Positions 1-8,651 of a stretch of DNA of 26,782 nt are shown here, piece after piece. The number at the start of each line of letters is the position of its first letter. Position 1 is the stretch's first letter. Made by a program: the position numbers and the translations under genes. The stretch is from positions 1 to 26,782 of the forward strand of contig USPX01000008.1 in the NCBI GenBank assembly GCA_900556665.1, written 5' to 3'. Under the pieces are notes generated by a model, which saw only the letters and a list, made by a program, of their open reading frames with translations, was not told where the DNA came from and made no database searches. The DNA comes from an uncultured Eubacteriales bacterium. Its GTDB lineage: Bacteria; Bacillota_A; Clostridia; Lachnospirales; Cellulosilyticaceae.

Positions 1-37
<37 letters not shown>

Positions 38-190
38 AAAGTTTGCTCTTGCAACATTCGTTGCTGGCTTAAATTACTTAGTACATAGTGTACTCATTTA
101 TCACTTAAAGTGATTTAATGAATCGACTGGTTTATATGATTACTATTTTGTTTTCAAAGTTCATTGTGTCAGTGCTTTGTGCTGCCGACT
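38..190 (-). promoter_or_regulatory. rrn leader with boxA-like antitermination element
   Basis: This is the transcribed leader between the rrn promoter and the 16S start. At 149-163 the minus strand reads TGAACTTTGAAAACA, the boxA-like sequence usual in Firmicute rRNA leaders and a likely NusB/NusA antitermination site. Two short perfect inverted repeats follow, ATCACTT/AAGTGAT at 100-114 and GTACA/TGTAC at 81-93. They may be processing or structural stems. The function is inferred from position and motif. Confidence 0.6.
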
Positions 191-196
191 CCATTA

Positions 197-236
197 ATAA
201 TACTCTTATTATAGACATATGTCAACAGTTTTTTAA
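197..236 (-). promoter_or_regulatory. rrn promoter (two overlapping -35/-10 pairs)
   Basis: On the minus strand TTGACA (225-220) is followed after 17 nt by TATTAT (202-197), a near-consensus sigma-A promoter placed where an rrn promoter should be. A second pair, TTAAAA (236-231) and a perfect TATAAT (213-208), also has a 17-nt spacer and lies 11 nt upstream. The A-rich DNA just upstream (about 237-265) could act as an UP element. Start sites are predicted near 190 and 201. Confidence 0.75.
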
Positions 237-315
237 TAGTTTATTTTTAATATCTAAAACTTTCTTTATCTATGTATGTTTGAGCTAAGCATTTATACTT
301 AAACTTTGCTTCTTA

Positions 316-750
316 TTATATAGAAAAATCTTCTTCATTCATACTTTGAAACTGTACCTTCTTTTTAATAGATTGTTTTTGGTTACAACCTTCTTCTATG
401 CAAGTATATATTTCAAATTCGTTACTATCTCTATAGCGGTCTCCCTTTTCATCTACAATCATAAATGCCTCTGCATATAATTTTATCATAATTGTCTGTT
501 CTTCTAGAGTTCCTAGCTCCACTGTTTCAAAAGTATATAAGATTGGTATACTAGCTGCATATATAGAATTCATGTCTTTGATATAAACTTTAATAATACC
601 TGACATTTCTTCTTCAGCTTCATTATATACTTTAACCCTCAAACTTAATTCTTGAGAAGTTTTATCTACTATTTCAACGCTTTCTATTTTTATAACCTGC
701 TGTACCTTATCTGTCATTGATATTTTTGTCGTATTTTGTACCTCACTCAT
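316..750 (-). CDS. Hypothetical protein, beta-rich, cytosolic
   Basis: A 144-residue protein that I do not recognise. It has no signal peptide and no membrane segment. The middle (about 20-95) alternates hydrophobic and polar residues (SLRVKVYNEAEEEMSGIIKV), as in beta-sandwich or Ig-like folds. Two cysteines near the C-terminus (CIEEGC, about 117-122) could bind metal or form a disulfide, but no family motif is visible. A GAAGGTGGAG ribosome binding site precedes the ATG. It is the first gene upstream of the rrn promoter and is transcribed in the same direction. No terminator is obvious between its stop and the rrn promoter, so some read-through is possible. It is more likely real than chance because it is long, well started and not overlapped by another gene. 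Confidence 0.7.
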   Translation of the reverse strand: MSEVQNTTKISMTDKVQQVIKIESVEIVDKTSQELSLRVKVYNEAEEEMSGIIKVYIKDMNSIYAASIPILYTFETVELGTLEEQTIMIKLYAEAFMIVDEKGDRYRDSNEFEIYTCIEEGCNQKQSIKKKVQFQSMNEEDFSI

Positions 751-1032
751 TTCTACTCCACCTTCTCTAATAATTACTTTCGTCCTCTTCTTTATTCCCC
801 TAGGTTAATATATTATTTTTTCTCTCTTTATATGATTTAACTAATTTAACTCTTTTTAAAGTCTTAGATTAGCATTTTGTATTTTCTGTATTCTCGTTCA
901 TTCTTGATGTAGTAGCTCCTAATTTTAAGTGTACTAGCTTTACAATTATTATCCATGTAAATTATTGTTTTCATGATATTTATAAACCTAGATTTTTTTG
1001 CTCTATGTGTACAAAAAAGTCACTTTTTCGCA

Positions 1033-1071
1033 AAAAGACACCCGAAAATTTCCATTTTACAGGTGTCTTTT
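1033..1071 (-). terminator. Rho-independent terminator after the SEC-C gene
   Basis: A perfect 10-bp stem, AAAAGACACC (1033-1042) with GGTGTCTTTT (1062-1071), encloses a 19-nt loop. On the minus strand the stem is followed by TTTTTGCG. It lies 84 nt beyond the stop of the SEC-C gene. The stem is nearly symmetric, so it may work in both directions. Confidence 0.75.
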
Positions 1072-1107
1072 ATCAACAAGTACATATTTTTTTATTTTTC
1101 TCCAACT

Positions 1108-1166
1108 TGTGAGTAATTATGTATTTTATCCACAAGTTATCCCCGAGATTAATATTATTTTCCACA
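1108..1166. promoter_or_regulatory. Small group of DnaA-box-like 9-mers
   Basis: One perfect box, TTATCCACA, is at 1126-1134 (plus). One-mismatch boxes are TTTTCCACA at 1158-1166 (plus, reaching into the 3' end of the SEC-C gene) and TTACTCACA on the minus strand at 1116-1108. A weaker TTATCCCCG is at 1138-1146. The rest of the gap 751-1154 holds the terminator at 1033-1071, AT-rich DNA and no convincing gene. DnaA binding is inferred from motif only. Confidence 0.4.
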
Positions 1167-2219
1167 ACATTTTTTATACTTTTTACCACTTCCACATGGA
1201 CATGGCGCATTTCTTCCAATATCAATAACTTTTACTTTTTGACCTGTTTGTTCATTAAATGTATGTGGGCTAATTTCGTTAGCTGTGAATCCTTTATTAA
1301 TCCATTTTCTTGTATTGTTTACTACTGCTACAATGTGTTTGATAATTTCATTGATTTGTGCTAAGTCTTTAAATTCAATACCGATGTTAGCCATTTCTTC
1401 TAACATAAGTTCCATAGTCTTACCTGTACGGTCACTATCAACTCTAGCAATCATTGTAATTGCAGTAATTACATCTTCAATCATTTCTTCATCTTTAGTG
1501 AAGTTGTTTCTTAAATGTGCTTTTAATTTTTCTACTGCTAATGTATTTTCATAATATGTTTCATCAACTAGTTTTTCTAACATTTCTTTACTTGGTGTAT
1601 AGTATGGTCTATCAATGATTACACCAAGAAATTCTTGGAAATTGTTTTTATCTAATGCGTAGATTGTCTCTTCTACTAAGTAGCCATCCATTACTTTAGA
1701 TTGGCATACAATACGCATGTCTTTTTTTACAAAGTCTAATAATACTTCTTCTGTAATTGCTTCCTCATGATATTTATTATAAAGTTCTACTGCCCAATCA
1801 ATTTTTACAATACCATATAAGTTAAGGATTGCCATTACGTGCTTTCTAAGCTTTTCATTAGCTTCGATTGCTGGCATAATCTCAGCTACATTAATTTTAC
1901 TATAAGCTGTTTTGATTAATTCATCTACAACAAGAAATCTACCTTCTTTGTTTTCTACAATCTGTACAAGTTCAAGCTCCATAAGATTGTAATATGCTTC
2001 TGGATTTTCATCTGCTTCAAGTTGTACTGATTCTTTTATAAGTGCTTCAAAACGTTCAATATCAGCCTTATCAAGCATTGGTAAATTATCTGCCATACCT
2101 GCTGGAATTGCTTCAACTAACGCCTCTACAAGTTCTGCTTTTTTTAACTTGTAAGCACCCTTTACACCATATAACTTTGCGATTTGCTCTAGTTCTTTTT
2201 TACTATAATCTAGTATCAT
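1155..2219 (-). CDS. SEC-C zinc-motif protein with Rho-N/SAP-like N-terminus
   Basis: A 354-residue protein. Residues 1-38 (YSKKELEQIAKLYGVKGAYK then a Lys-rich helix) resemble the short helix-extended-loop-helix Rho N-terminal/SAP fold, which binds nucleic acid. The middle 270 residues are mostly helical with no family I can name. The last 20 residues are a complete SEC-C motif, NAPCPCGSGKKYKKCC, with zinc ligands C340, C342, C351 and C352, as in the SecA tail, where it contacts SecB or the ribosome. The start is set by AAGGAGG a few bases before the ATG. The gene stands alone between two terminators (2299-2341 and 1033-1071), so it is probably a single transcript. The combination suggests a cytosolic protein that binds RNA or ribosomes, but that is inference. 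Confidence is high for the gene and low for its role. Confidence 0.85.
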   Translation of the reverse strand: MILDYSKKELEQIAKLYGVKGAYKLKKAELVEALVEAIPAGMADNLPMLDKADIERFEALIKESVQLEADENPEAYYNLMELELVQIVENKEGRFLVVDELIKTAYSKINVAEIMPAIEANEKLRKHVMAILNLYGIVKIDWAVELYNKYHEEAITEEVLLDFVKKDMRIVCQSKVMDGYLVEETIYALDKNNFQEFLGVIIDRPYYTPSKEMLEKLVDETYYENTLAVEKLKAHLRNNFTKDEEMIEDVITAITMIARVDSDRTGKTMELMLEEMANIGIEFKDLAQINEIIKHIVAVVNNTRKWINKGFTANEISPHTFNEQTGQKVKVIDIGRNAPCPCGSGKKYKKCCGK

Positions 2220-2298
2220 TTGTACCTCCTTATTAATTGCTTCTAACGCACGTTTTTATCAAATTATTTCTATAATAACATAATACTGTTTAAGACGC

Positions 2299-2341
2299 AA
2301 AAAATCCCCATTAGGAATTGTTGCCAAACTCCTAATGGGAA
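2299..2341 (-). terminator. Rho-independent terminator after the 81-aa gene
   Basis: On the minus strand, TCCCATTAGGAG pairs with CTAATGGGGA across a 12-14 nt loop and is followed by TTTTTTGCG. It lies just past the stop at 2352 and before the start of the SEC-C gene. Confidence 0.85.
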
Positions 2342-2351
2342 CTTTTACTTT

Positions 2352-2597
2352 TTATTCATAAGCATTTGCGATGATATAATCCATATCTACAACTCTACTA
2401 GCACCTGAGTTTAACTCAGCCACTGTTGCATCAAAGATAAAATCAATAATACGTTTTGAGTCATGTGCATATAAATTTACTCTTTCCCCTGTTACACTTT
2501 CTAATACGAGTGTGTAAATCTCGATGTCCCCTTTATGCATATACTCTATGTATAGTTTTGCACCTTGATATACTGTTCTTTCTTTTTTAATTATCAT
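2352..2597 (-). CDS. Small hypothetical protein, 81 aa
   Basis: A short acidic and hydrophobic protein without signal peptide or membrane segment, which I do not recognise. The sequence alternates strands and a helix (KLYIEYMHKGDIEIYTLVLE, then a helix around residues 47-62), suggesting a small alpha/beta fold. A GGGGAAGGG purine tract precedes the ATG and a clear terminator follows the stop at once. It is therefore an independent single-gene transcript. The DnaA-box-like cluster at 2695-2801 lies 100-200 nt upstream of its start, in the likely promoter region. Regulation by DnaA is possible but unproven. Confidence 0.7.
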   Translation of the reverse strand: MIIKKERTVYQGAKLYIEYMHKGDIEIYTLVLESVTGERVNLYAHDSKRIIDFIFDATVAELNSGASRVVDMDYIIANAYE

Positions 2598-2694
2598 TTG
2601 GATCCCTTCCCCCTACACTTTTTCTATATTTTATCATATTTTTAGATTCCTGTCTCAAGTTATACATATATTTTGTTTTTTATTATACTTTTCT

Positions 2695-2801
2695 TTATCC
2701 ACACTTTTCACACTATTTATTCACTATATCCACAATTTTATTCACATTTACCCCAACTTATTCACAGTTGTATACAACAAATACAATTATCCTGTGAATA
2801 T
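2695..2801. promoter_or_regulatory. Cluster of DnaA-box-like sites
   Basis: The 380-nt gap 2598-2979 is AT-rich and holds no gene that I can see. Three exact TTATNCACA boxes lie on the plus strand at 2695-2703 (TTATCCACA), 2738-2746 and 2758-2766 (both TTATTCACA). One-mismatch boxes are at 2717-2725 (TTATTCACT) and 2726-2734 (ATATCCACA). A one-mismatch inverted copy (TGTGAATAT) is at 2793-2801. The starts 2695, 2717, 2738 and 2758 are 20-22 bp apart, about two helical turns. No dnaA or dnaN lies nearby, so this is not an ordinary oriC. A DnaA titration or regulatory site is inferred. Confidence 0.5.
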
Positions 2802-2979
2802 CTCTCATTTTGAATTTATTACTTTAAGTTTTGTACATTAAGCACTCTAATTTCTTCTCTACTAATATAAACTAGTCAAAAGCTTTATATTCTAGTTCTC
2901 CAACATTCCATTATTTTTCTATATGGGTACAAATTTACTAGAATATCTTTAATCAATTAGTTTAATATGTTTTTAAGCA

Positions 2980-5142
2980 TTAATTCATGTGCATAAGTTC
3001 ATATTTAGCTACTGTGAATTTAATTGCTGTATAACTAACTTCTGGTGGTAAACACTCTTTAATTGGTTTTAGCAAACTATATCCGCAAGTTTCAATTGCC
3101 TCTATAATTTCTGCTTCGTATTCTTGCGGAATAAATCTTGTGAAATCAACTTCCATGCCTTCTTTAATACATTTAATTAAATGGTTTTCTACTGTTATTT
3201 GTGATAAGTTTCTTTCATCAGCAATTGCTTCAATATCTTTGCCCTGTGCATAAAGTTCATAAGTCAAATGATGACTATCTCTTGGCGCTGATTTTTTAGT
3301 AGATTTTATTCCCCATCCCTCTACTGGAATCACTGTAATATTATTTTGTTCAACGTATTCTTGAATGATTTCCATAAACTTTTTGCCGTACTTAGCTAAT
3401 TTATATTCCCCTACACCAGATACTTGTAGCATCATTTCTTCATTTATTGGATAACGTCTACTCATATCTTTAAGAGTTGTATCTGGGAATACCATGAATG
3501 GTTGTACTTTATTTTCAGAGGCAATTTCGTAACGTGCTTGTCTTAATAATTCCATTAGTACAAAGTCTACATTTTGATTATTTATCTCTTCACGTAGTGC
3601 AGTTGTTCTAGCTGTTTCCTTCTCAATAATACGTTTGATAAAGATTTGTTTTTGGCCTCTTAAAACTTCATAACTTGCTGTAGTTAATCTTAAGATAGGA
3701 TACTGTGTCCCTTCTAAATATAGATAACCTTCAGCTACTAAAAATGAAATAAGTTCTTTAATCGTATCTTTAGGATATTCCCTCATAATGCCGTAAGTTG
3801 ATAGTTCATTAAACTTTAAGCTACGAATTCTTTGGGTATTAGCACCTTTTAAAACATCTGCAACTTGTGTACTCCCAAATTGTTCGTGCATACGTTTTAC
3901 ACAGCTCATAATCTTTTGTGCTTCGATTGTAATTTCTGTTTCCTCCGTATCATTATTACAACTACTACAGTTATGACACTTCTCTTTTAAAGGTTCTTGT
4001 CCAAAATACGTTAAAATGTAACTTCTAAGACACCCTTCTGTATTGCAGTAATCCACCATGCTATTAAGTTTTTCATATTCTTTATTATGATTTGTACTAC
4101 TTGTACCATTTTCAATAATGTAGCGATTGGTCACAATATCTTGTGTACTAAAGAGTAATATACATTCTGCCTCTTCACCATCACGTCCAGCACGTCCGGC
4201 TTCTTGGTAATACCCCTCCATATTTTTAGGCATGTTAAAGTGCAGCACAAACTTAACGTTAGGCTTATCAATTCCCATTCCAAAAGCATTCGTTGCTACA
4301 ATAAGTGGTACACGATCAAATAAGAAGTCCTCCTGATTTTGTGTGCGTTCCTGTTCACTTAAACCAGCATGATATTTAGCACACTGAATGCCTAGTCGAT
4401 TTAAACGTTCCCATAGTTCGTCTACATTTTTTCTTGTGGCACAATAAATAATCCCACTTTGTCCTACATGTTTCTTTAAATAAGCTTCAATCTCTTGTAA
4501 TTTATTTTGAGGTTTTCTAACTTCAAAATATAGATTAGGTCTATCAAACGTACTCACATATTCAAAAGGTGACTGTAAGCCTAATAAAGTTATAATGTCA
4601 TTTTTAACAATAGGCGTAGCTGTGGCTGTAAATGCAGCGATAATTGGTCTCTTATCTAAGAAACTTATCATTTGCGCAATACGTCTATAACTTGGTCTAA
4701 AATCATGTCCCCACTGTGAAACACAGTGAGCTTCATCTACTGCAATCATACTAATAGGCATTTGTCTCATAAGGTCAATGAAGCTCTCAGTTTCTAGACG
4801 TTCTGGTGCTACATACAATAGTTTATATGCGCCTTCCTTTGCATTCATTACAATTTCTCTAAACTCTGTACTTGATAATGTACTATTAATAAGCTCAGCC
4901 TGAATACCATACTCCTTTAGCGTATCTACTTGATCTTTCATCAAAGAAATAAGTGGTGAAACGACAATGGTAATCCCCTCTAACATAAGTGCTGGGATTT
5001 GATAACATAGTGACTTTCCACCTCCTGTTGGCATAATCCCTAATACATCTCTTCCAGATAAAATTTCATCAATAATTTCTTTTTGTCCCGGTCTAAAGGC
5101 ATCGTACCCATAGTACTTCTTTAAAACCTGTAATGATTGCAT
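2980..5142 (-). CDS. recQ: ATP-dependent DNA helicase RecQ
   Basis: This is a 3'-5' DNA helicase of recombination and replication-fork repair. The 720 residues hold the whole RecQ layout. The helicase core has Walker A PTGGGKS (38-44), DEAH (136-139), FTATATP (171-177), NAFGMGIDKPN (285-295) and the arginine-finger motif QEAGRAGRDG (313-322). The zinc site is formed by C366, C371, C389 and C392 or C395. An RQC winged helix follows (about 405-495), then an HRDC domain (about 526-600). A C-terminal helix-turn-helix tail (about 625-665, DIEAIADERNLSQITVENHL) is common in Firmicute RecQ proteins. GAGGAAGG precedes the ATG. It follows the SNF2 gene at 96 nt on the same strand with no clear terminator between, so the two may be co-transcribed. 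Confidence 0.97.
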   Translation of the reverse strand: MQSLQVLKKYYGYDAFRPGQKEIIDEILSGRDVLGIMPTGGGKSLCYQIPALMLEGITIVVSPLISLMKDQVDTLKEYGIQAELINSTLSSTEFREIVMNAKEGAYKLLYVAPERLETESFIDLMRQMPISMIAVDEAHCVSQWGHDFRPSYRRIAQMISFLDKRPIIAAFTATATPIVKNDIITLLGLQSPFEYVSTFDRPNLYFEVRKPQNKLQEIEAYLKKHVGQSGIIYCATRKNVDELWERLNRLGIQCAKYHAGLSEQERTQNQEDFLFDRVPLIVATNAFGMGIDKPNVKFVLHFNMPKNMEGYYQEAGRAGRDGEEAECILLFSTQDIVTNRYIIENGTSSTNHNKEYEKLNSMVDYCNTEGCLRSYILTYFGQEPLKEKCHNCSSCNNDTEETEITIEAQKIMSCVKRMHEQFGSTQVADVLKGANTQRIRSLKFNELSTYGIMREYPKDTIKELISFLVAEGYLYLEGTQYPILRLTTASYEVLRGQKQIFIKRIIEKETARTTALREEINNQNVDFVLMELLRQARYEIASENKVQPFMVFPDTTLKDMSRRYPINEEMMLQVSGVGEYKLAKYGKKFMEIIQEYVEQNNITVIPVEGWGIKSTKKSAPRDSHHLTYELYAQGKDIEAIADERNLSQITVENHLIKCIKEGMEVDFTRFIPQEYEAEIIEAIETCGYSLLKPIKECLPPEVSYTAIKFTVAKYELMHMN

Positions 5143-5238
5143 ATAGCTACCTTCCTCTTCTTTTGTACTTAAAATATTTTCTCATCTTATTATTCTTTAG
5201 AGTATATCCCACTTATATTGTTTTTTAAACAATTGTGC

Positions 5239-8200
5239 TTAACTAAAGAGTTCTTTAATTTCTTCTTCTGACATTTGACTAATGAAAGCTTCGCCTTCTT
5301 GAAGCACACTTTCTGTCAGACCAATCTTTTTATCTTGTAAGTCTTTAATTTTTTCTTCGATAGAATCCTTTGTAATCATTTGGAATACCTGTACATTATT
5401 TTTTTGTCCAATACGGTATGCACGGTCTGTGGCTTGATTCTGGCTCGATAAGTTCCACCATGGATCATAATGAATCACTACATCTGCCCCAGTAAGATTA
5501 AGGCCTGTCCCACCCGCTTTAAGAGAAATTAGGAATACTGGTACATCAGAGGTATTAAATTCATTGACTAAACGAATACGTTCTTCAGCCTTAGTTGAGC
5601 CTGTTAACATGAAGTATTCTAACCCATCTTGACTTAAGCTTTTACCAATTAAATCTAACATACTTGTAAATTGAGAGAAGATTAATATCTTATGTCCCGC
5701 ATCTACACTATCTCTTACAAGTTCCATACATTGGGCAAGCTTTCCGCTACCTTCATTATAATCTTGTAAATAAAGAGATGGATGACAGCATAATTGTCTT
5801 AGTCTTGTAAGCAGCGCAAGCATTTTAATATGACTGCGACCTGCTCCTCTTGCTTTTAACTCTTTTTCAATCTCTTGTTTAGCTTCTGCTAAATGTGCTG
5901 TATAAAGCTTACGCTGCATATCTTCCATGGTATTATAGATAACTGTTTCCGTTTTATCCGGTAATTCTTTAAGTACATCCTTTTTCAAACGGCGCATAAT
6001 AAATGGTGCGATCATCTTCTTAAGTCTAGTCGTTGTCACTTCATCCTGATTTTTTACAATAGGTGTTTCATAATTTCTCTTGAAGTTTGTATAGCTAAAA
6101 AGATACCCTGGCATAATGAAGTCAAAAATACTCCAAAGCTCTGCTAGGGAGTTTTCGATTGGTGTACCTGTTAATGCAAATTGCACTTCACTTTTAACCA
6201 ACTTTAATGCTTTTGCATTTAATGTATTGGCATTCTTAATGTATTGTGCCTCATCAGCGATACAGAATCTAAACATGAGTTCATCATAATTTTCAATATC
6301 CCTTTTTAAAAGTTCATAAGAAGTAATAATTACATCATAATCCATAGCTTGATCAAGTAATTCTTTACGTTCTTCTACACTTCCCATGATTAGTAAGATT
6401 TTTAAATCAGGTGCAAATTTAGCAATTTCACTTTCCCAATTCAATGTAAGTGAAGTTGGGCAAACAACTAATGAAGGTTTAATTTCTTTGCCTTCACTAC
6501 TTGCTTCAGCTTTTTCTGATGCGATAAGTGTAACAACTTGAAGAGTCTTTCCAAGCCCCATATCATCAGCTAAAATGCCCCCAAAACCATAACTCGCCAT
6601 AGTACGCAGCCATCTATAGCCTACCTTTTGATAACCTCTTAAGTTAGCTTTAACCGTTGAAGCTACTTCATAATCTGCATCTTCTACACTTTTTACATCA
6701 CGAATGATTTGTTTAAAGTATTTATCACGTTCTACTTCAATGTCTTCACTTTGTTTAAGGATTTGATCTAAATATAGTGCACGATATTTAGGTAAAATAG
6801 CCTCTCTTTCTAAGAGGTCATCCCCTTTCATCCCTAAACCTTCTACAATATTTTCAAAGTCACCAATGTTCTTATCTCCTAAATCTATAAAAGAACCACT
6901 TCTAAGACGATAATATTTATTTTTCATACGGTAAGCTTCAAGTATAGCTTGTACTTCTTCAACCGGCATATTTACTTTATCTAGTGCCACATGGAGCATA
7001 TTATTTTCAATACGTATACCAATTGCACCAATTGGTGATTTTACGATATTCATTCCCTTTAAACGATCTGTGACATGGACTTCTCCTAAATCCATTAAGT
7101 CACTTAACCCTGCCCTTAGGAAGTGATAAATATCTTCCTCATCTTTTAAATAAATCTTTCCATTATGGGTACGGAAATTATAAGCTTTTAAAATACTGCT
7201 CATACGTGATTCTCTCACCGTATCCCTAGCGATATGTTCTAATTTTTCTGTGGCTTCATAGCTTAACTTGCCATAAGGATTGAAGCTAAATGTTTTATAG
7301 TGGAACTCAATATCCCCTACAATATCCTCTTCATCAGACATATCTAAGAAGACCTTAATAAGTACATGTTCTGGTGCCACACTTTCTTTAATCTCTTCAC
7401 TCATTACCACTGGCAAATGTTTTTCTATCTTCTCTAAACTAGAAAGCATAAAACGTTTCATAAGTGTTTCATCGAACTCTAATCTCATACCACCATTTAC
7501 TCTTTTAGCTTCATACATATACCATAAAAGTGGAAATACATCTTTTGAAAAGGCTTTATTTACACGATAAAGTCTATCTCCACTTAAAATATATTTATGA
7601 TTTGCAAAAGAAAATGGAATGTAACTTGCGAGTGAACTTACCACTTCATAATGTTCATCCTTTTGATTAACTGTAAATTTCACTTCTGGATTAGCTTCTA
7701 TGCAGAGTACTTCCCTAGCTTCTCCCCTCACACTTACATCTACCACCTTATCCTTTACAAGTGCAAAGAATTCATCAAAAGCTTTGCTTCCTAATGGCAA
7801 TGTTTTACGTTCTGCCTTGCTAAATCCACGATACATCCCTACTTGTCTTAAGATGTCTAAGTACTCATAAGTCTTATCCATTACATACTCTACAATAGGC
7901 CTAGATTCTTCTTCAAACACAGCAAGATCATGAATAAACTCTAAGTTCTTTCCGTAACTTACATTATTCCCTTGTACCATATTTTCCCCAAACTCATACA
8001 AGTCTTTTACAATGTAAAATTTCTTTTCCCCTACACTTAAGCTTAGTTCAAAGGACCCACTTCCATCTTCTATCAATTTAGGCTTTGCCTTAATTACAGG
8101 ATTATCGCCTATTTCTAAATCCTGTTCCCTCATAATCTGATCTTCATAATAAGCTAATGCGCCTTGGGAATAACGTTCACCCTTTATGCCTGCTTTTAGT

Positions 8201-8499
8201 GTTGGTAAAACTTCATAATAATACTTCAGTAGCATAGCAATTACATGCTTACAGGCGCCTTCATGCTTAAAGCTAGCAATGCAATCACATTCACACCATT
8301 CAATGCCCTGCTCACTAACTTCTACTTTTGTATGATAATATCCCATAGCACCATTCACATAAGACATAATCTCTAAATTCTCATAGCCATTTTCTACACG
8401 CACTTCACCTACGCGTTTCTCTCTATAATAATCTCTACCATCTTCATAAATTCGGTCGCTACTAGCTAATCCATTTATTTCTTGTAAAGTTATCCTCAT
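5239..8499 (-). CDS. SWIM zinc finger-SNF2 family DEAD/DEAH helicase
   Basis: A 1086-residue Swi2/Snf2-type ATPase, a double-stranded DNA translocase related to RapA and to the Firmicute YwqA group. Near the N-terminus a SWIM zinc finger is visible (C69-E-C71-D-C73 with C83-K-H85). A long SNF2-associated region follows (about 130-600). The ATPase core has ADDMGLGKT (about 642-652), the DEAQ box (about 745), LTGTPIEN, and the helicase C-terminal half with SLKAGGTGLNLTGA and QATDRAYRIGQ. All catalytic motifs are intact. The substrate is unknown; bacterial members are proposed to remodel stalled transcription or nucleoprotein complexes. It lies upstream of recQ on the same strand, which fits a DNA-maintenance pair. 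It has no sign of truncation. Confidence 0.95.
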   Translation of the reverse strand: MRITLQEINGLASSDRIYEDGRDYYREKRVGEVRVENGYENLEIMSYVNGAMGYYHTKVEVSEQGIEWCECDCIASFKHEGACKHVIAMLLKYYYEVLPTLKAGIKGERYSQGALAYYEDQIMREQDLEIGDNPVIKAKPKLIEDGSGSFELSLSVGEKKFYIVKDLYEFGENMVQGNNVSYGKNLEFIHDLAVFEEESRPIVEYVMDKTYEYLDILRQVGMYRGFSKAERKTLPLGSKAFDEFFALVKDKVVDVSVRGEAREVLCIEANPEVKFTVNQKDEHYEVVSSLASYIPFSFANHKYILSGDRLYRVNKAFSKDVFPLLWYMYEAKRVNGGMRLEFDETLMKRFMLSSLEKIEKHLPVVMSEEIKESVAPEHVLIKVFLDMSDEEDIVGDIEFHYKTFSFNPYGKLSYEATEKLEHIARDTVRESRMSSILKAYNFRTHNGKIYLKDEEDIYHFLRAGLSDLMDLGEVHVTDRLKGMNIVKSPIGAIGIRIENNMLHVALDKVNMPVEEVQAILEAYRMKNKYYRLRSGSFIDLGDKNIGDFENIVEGLGMKGDDLLEREAILPKYRALYLDQILKQSEDIEVERDKYFKQIIRDVKSVEDADYEVASTVKANLRGYQKVGYRWLRTMASYGFGGILADDMGLGKTLQVVTLIASEKAEASSEGKEIKPSLVVCPTSLTLNWESEIAKFAPDLKILLIMGSVEERKELLDQAMDYDVIITSYELLKRDIENYDELMFRFCIADEAQYIKNANTLNAKALKLVKSEVQFALTGTPIENSLAELWSIFDFIMPGYLFSYTNFKRNYETPIVKNQDEVTTTRLKKMIAPFIMRRLKKDVLKELPDKTETVIYNTMEDMQRKLYTAHLAEAKQEIEKELKARGAGRSHIKMLALLTRLRQLCCHPSLYLQDYNEGSGKLAQCMELVRDSVDAGHKILIFSQFTSMLDLIGKSLSQDGLEYFMLTGSTKAEERIRLVNEFNTSDVPVFLISLKAGGTGLNLTGADVVIHYDPWWNLSSQNQATDRAYRIGQKNNVQVFQMITKDSIEEKIKDLQDKKIGLTESVLQEGEAFISQMSEEEIKELFS

Positions 8500-8651
8500 A
8501 TTGTATGAACTCCTATTCCTCTAACCGTTCTTACTTCATCACAATCTTTATAAATCTCAAGTATTCAAAATGTTATAGTTTCAAATACTTTATTTATACT
8601 ATCATTTTGTTTATTATATGATAGCCTATTTTCAAGGGGTATTAAACACTT

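Noticed and set aside
864..974. A 36-codon minus-strand frame (begins MKTIIYMDNN) in the gap before the 144-aa gene.
   Set aside because: It has no proper ribosome binding site, a composition like translated AT-rich DNA, and no recognisable family. It is left out of the features.
998..1364. Two plus-strand frames over the 3' end of the SEC-C gene.
   Set aside because: They lie opposite a well-supported gene and a terminator, are rich in Phe/Tyr/Ser as antisense frames are, and lack ribosome binding sites.
2695..2801. Reading the DnaA-box cluster as the chromosomal origin oriC.
   Set aside because: dnaA, dnaN, rpmH and other usual origin neighbours are absent. A secondary DnaA site is the more modest reading.
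8598..8623. CTATCAT/ATGATAG inverted repeat after mgtC paralog 1, considered as a terminator.
   Set aside because: The stem is short and AT-rich, and no U-tract follows on the minus strand.
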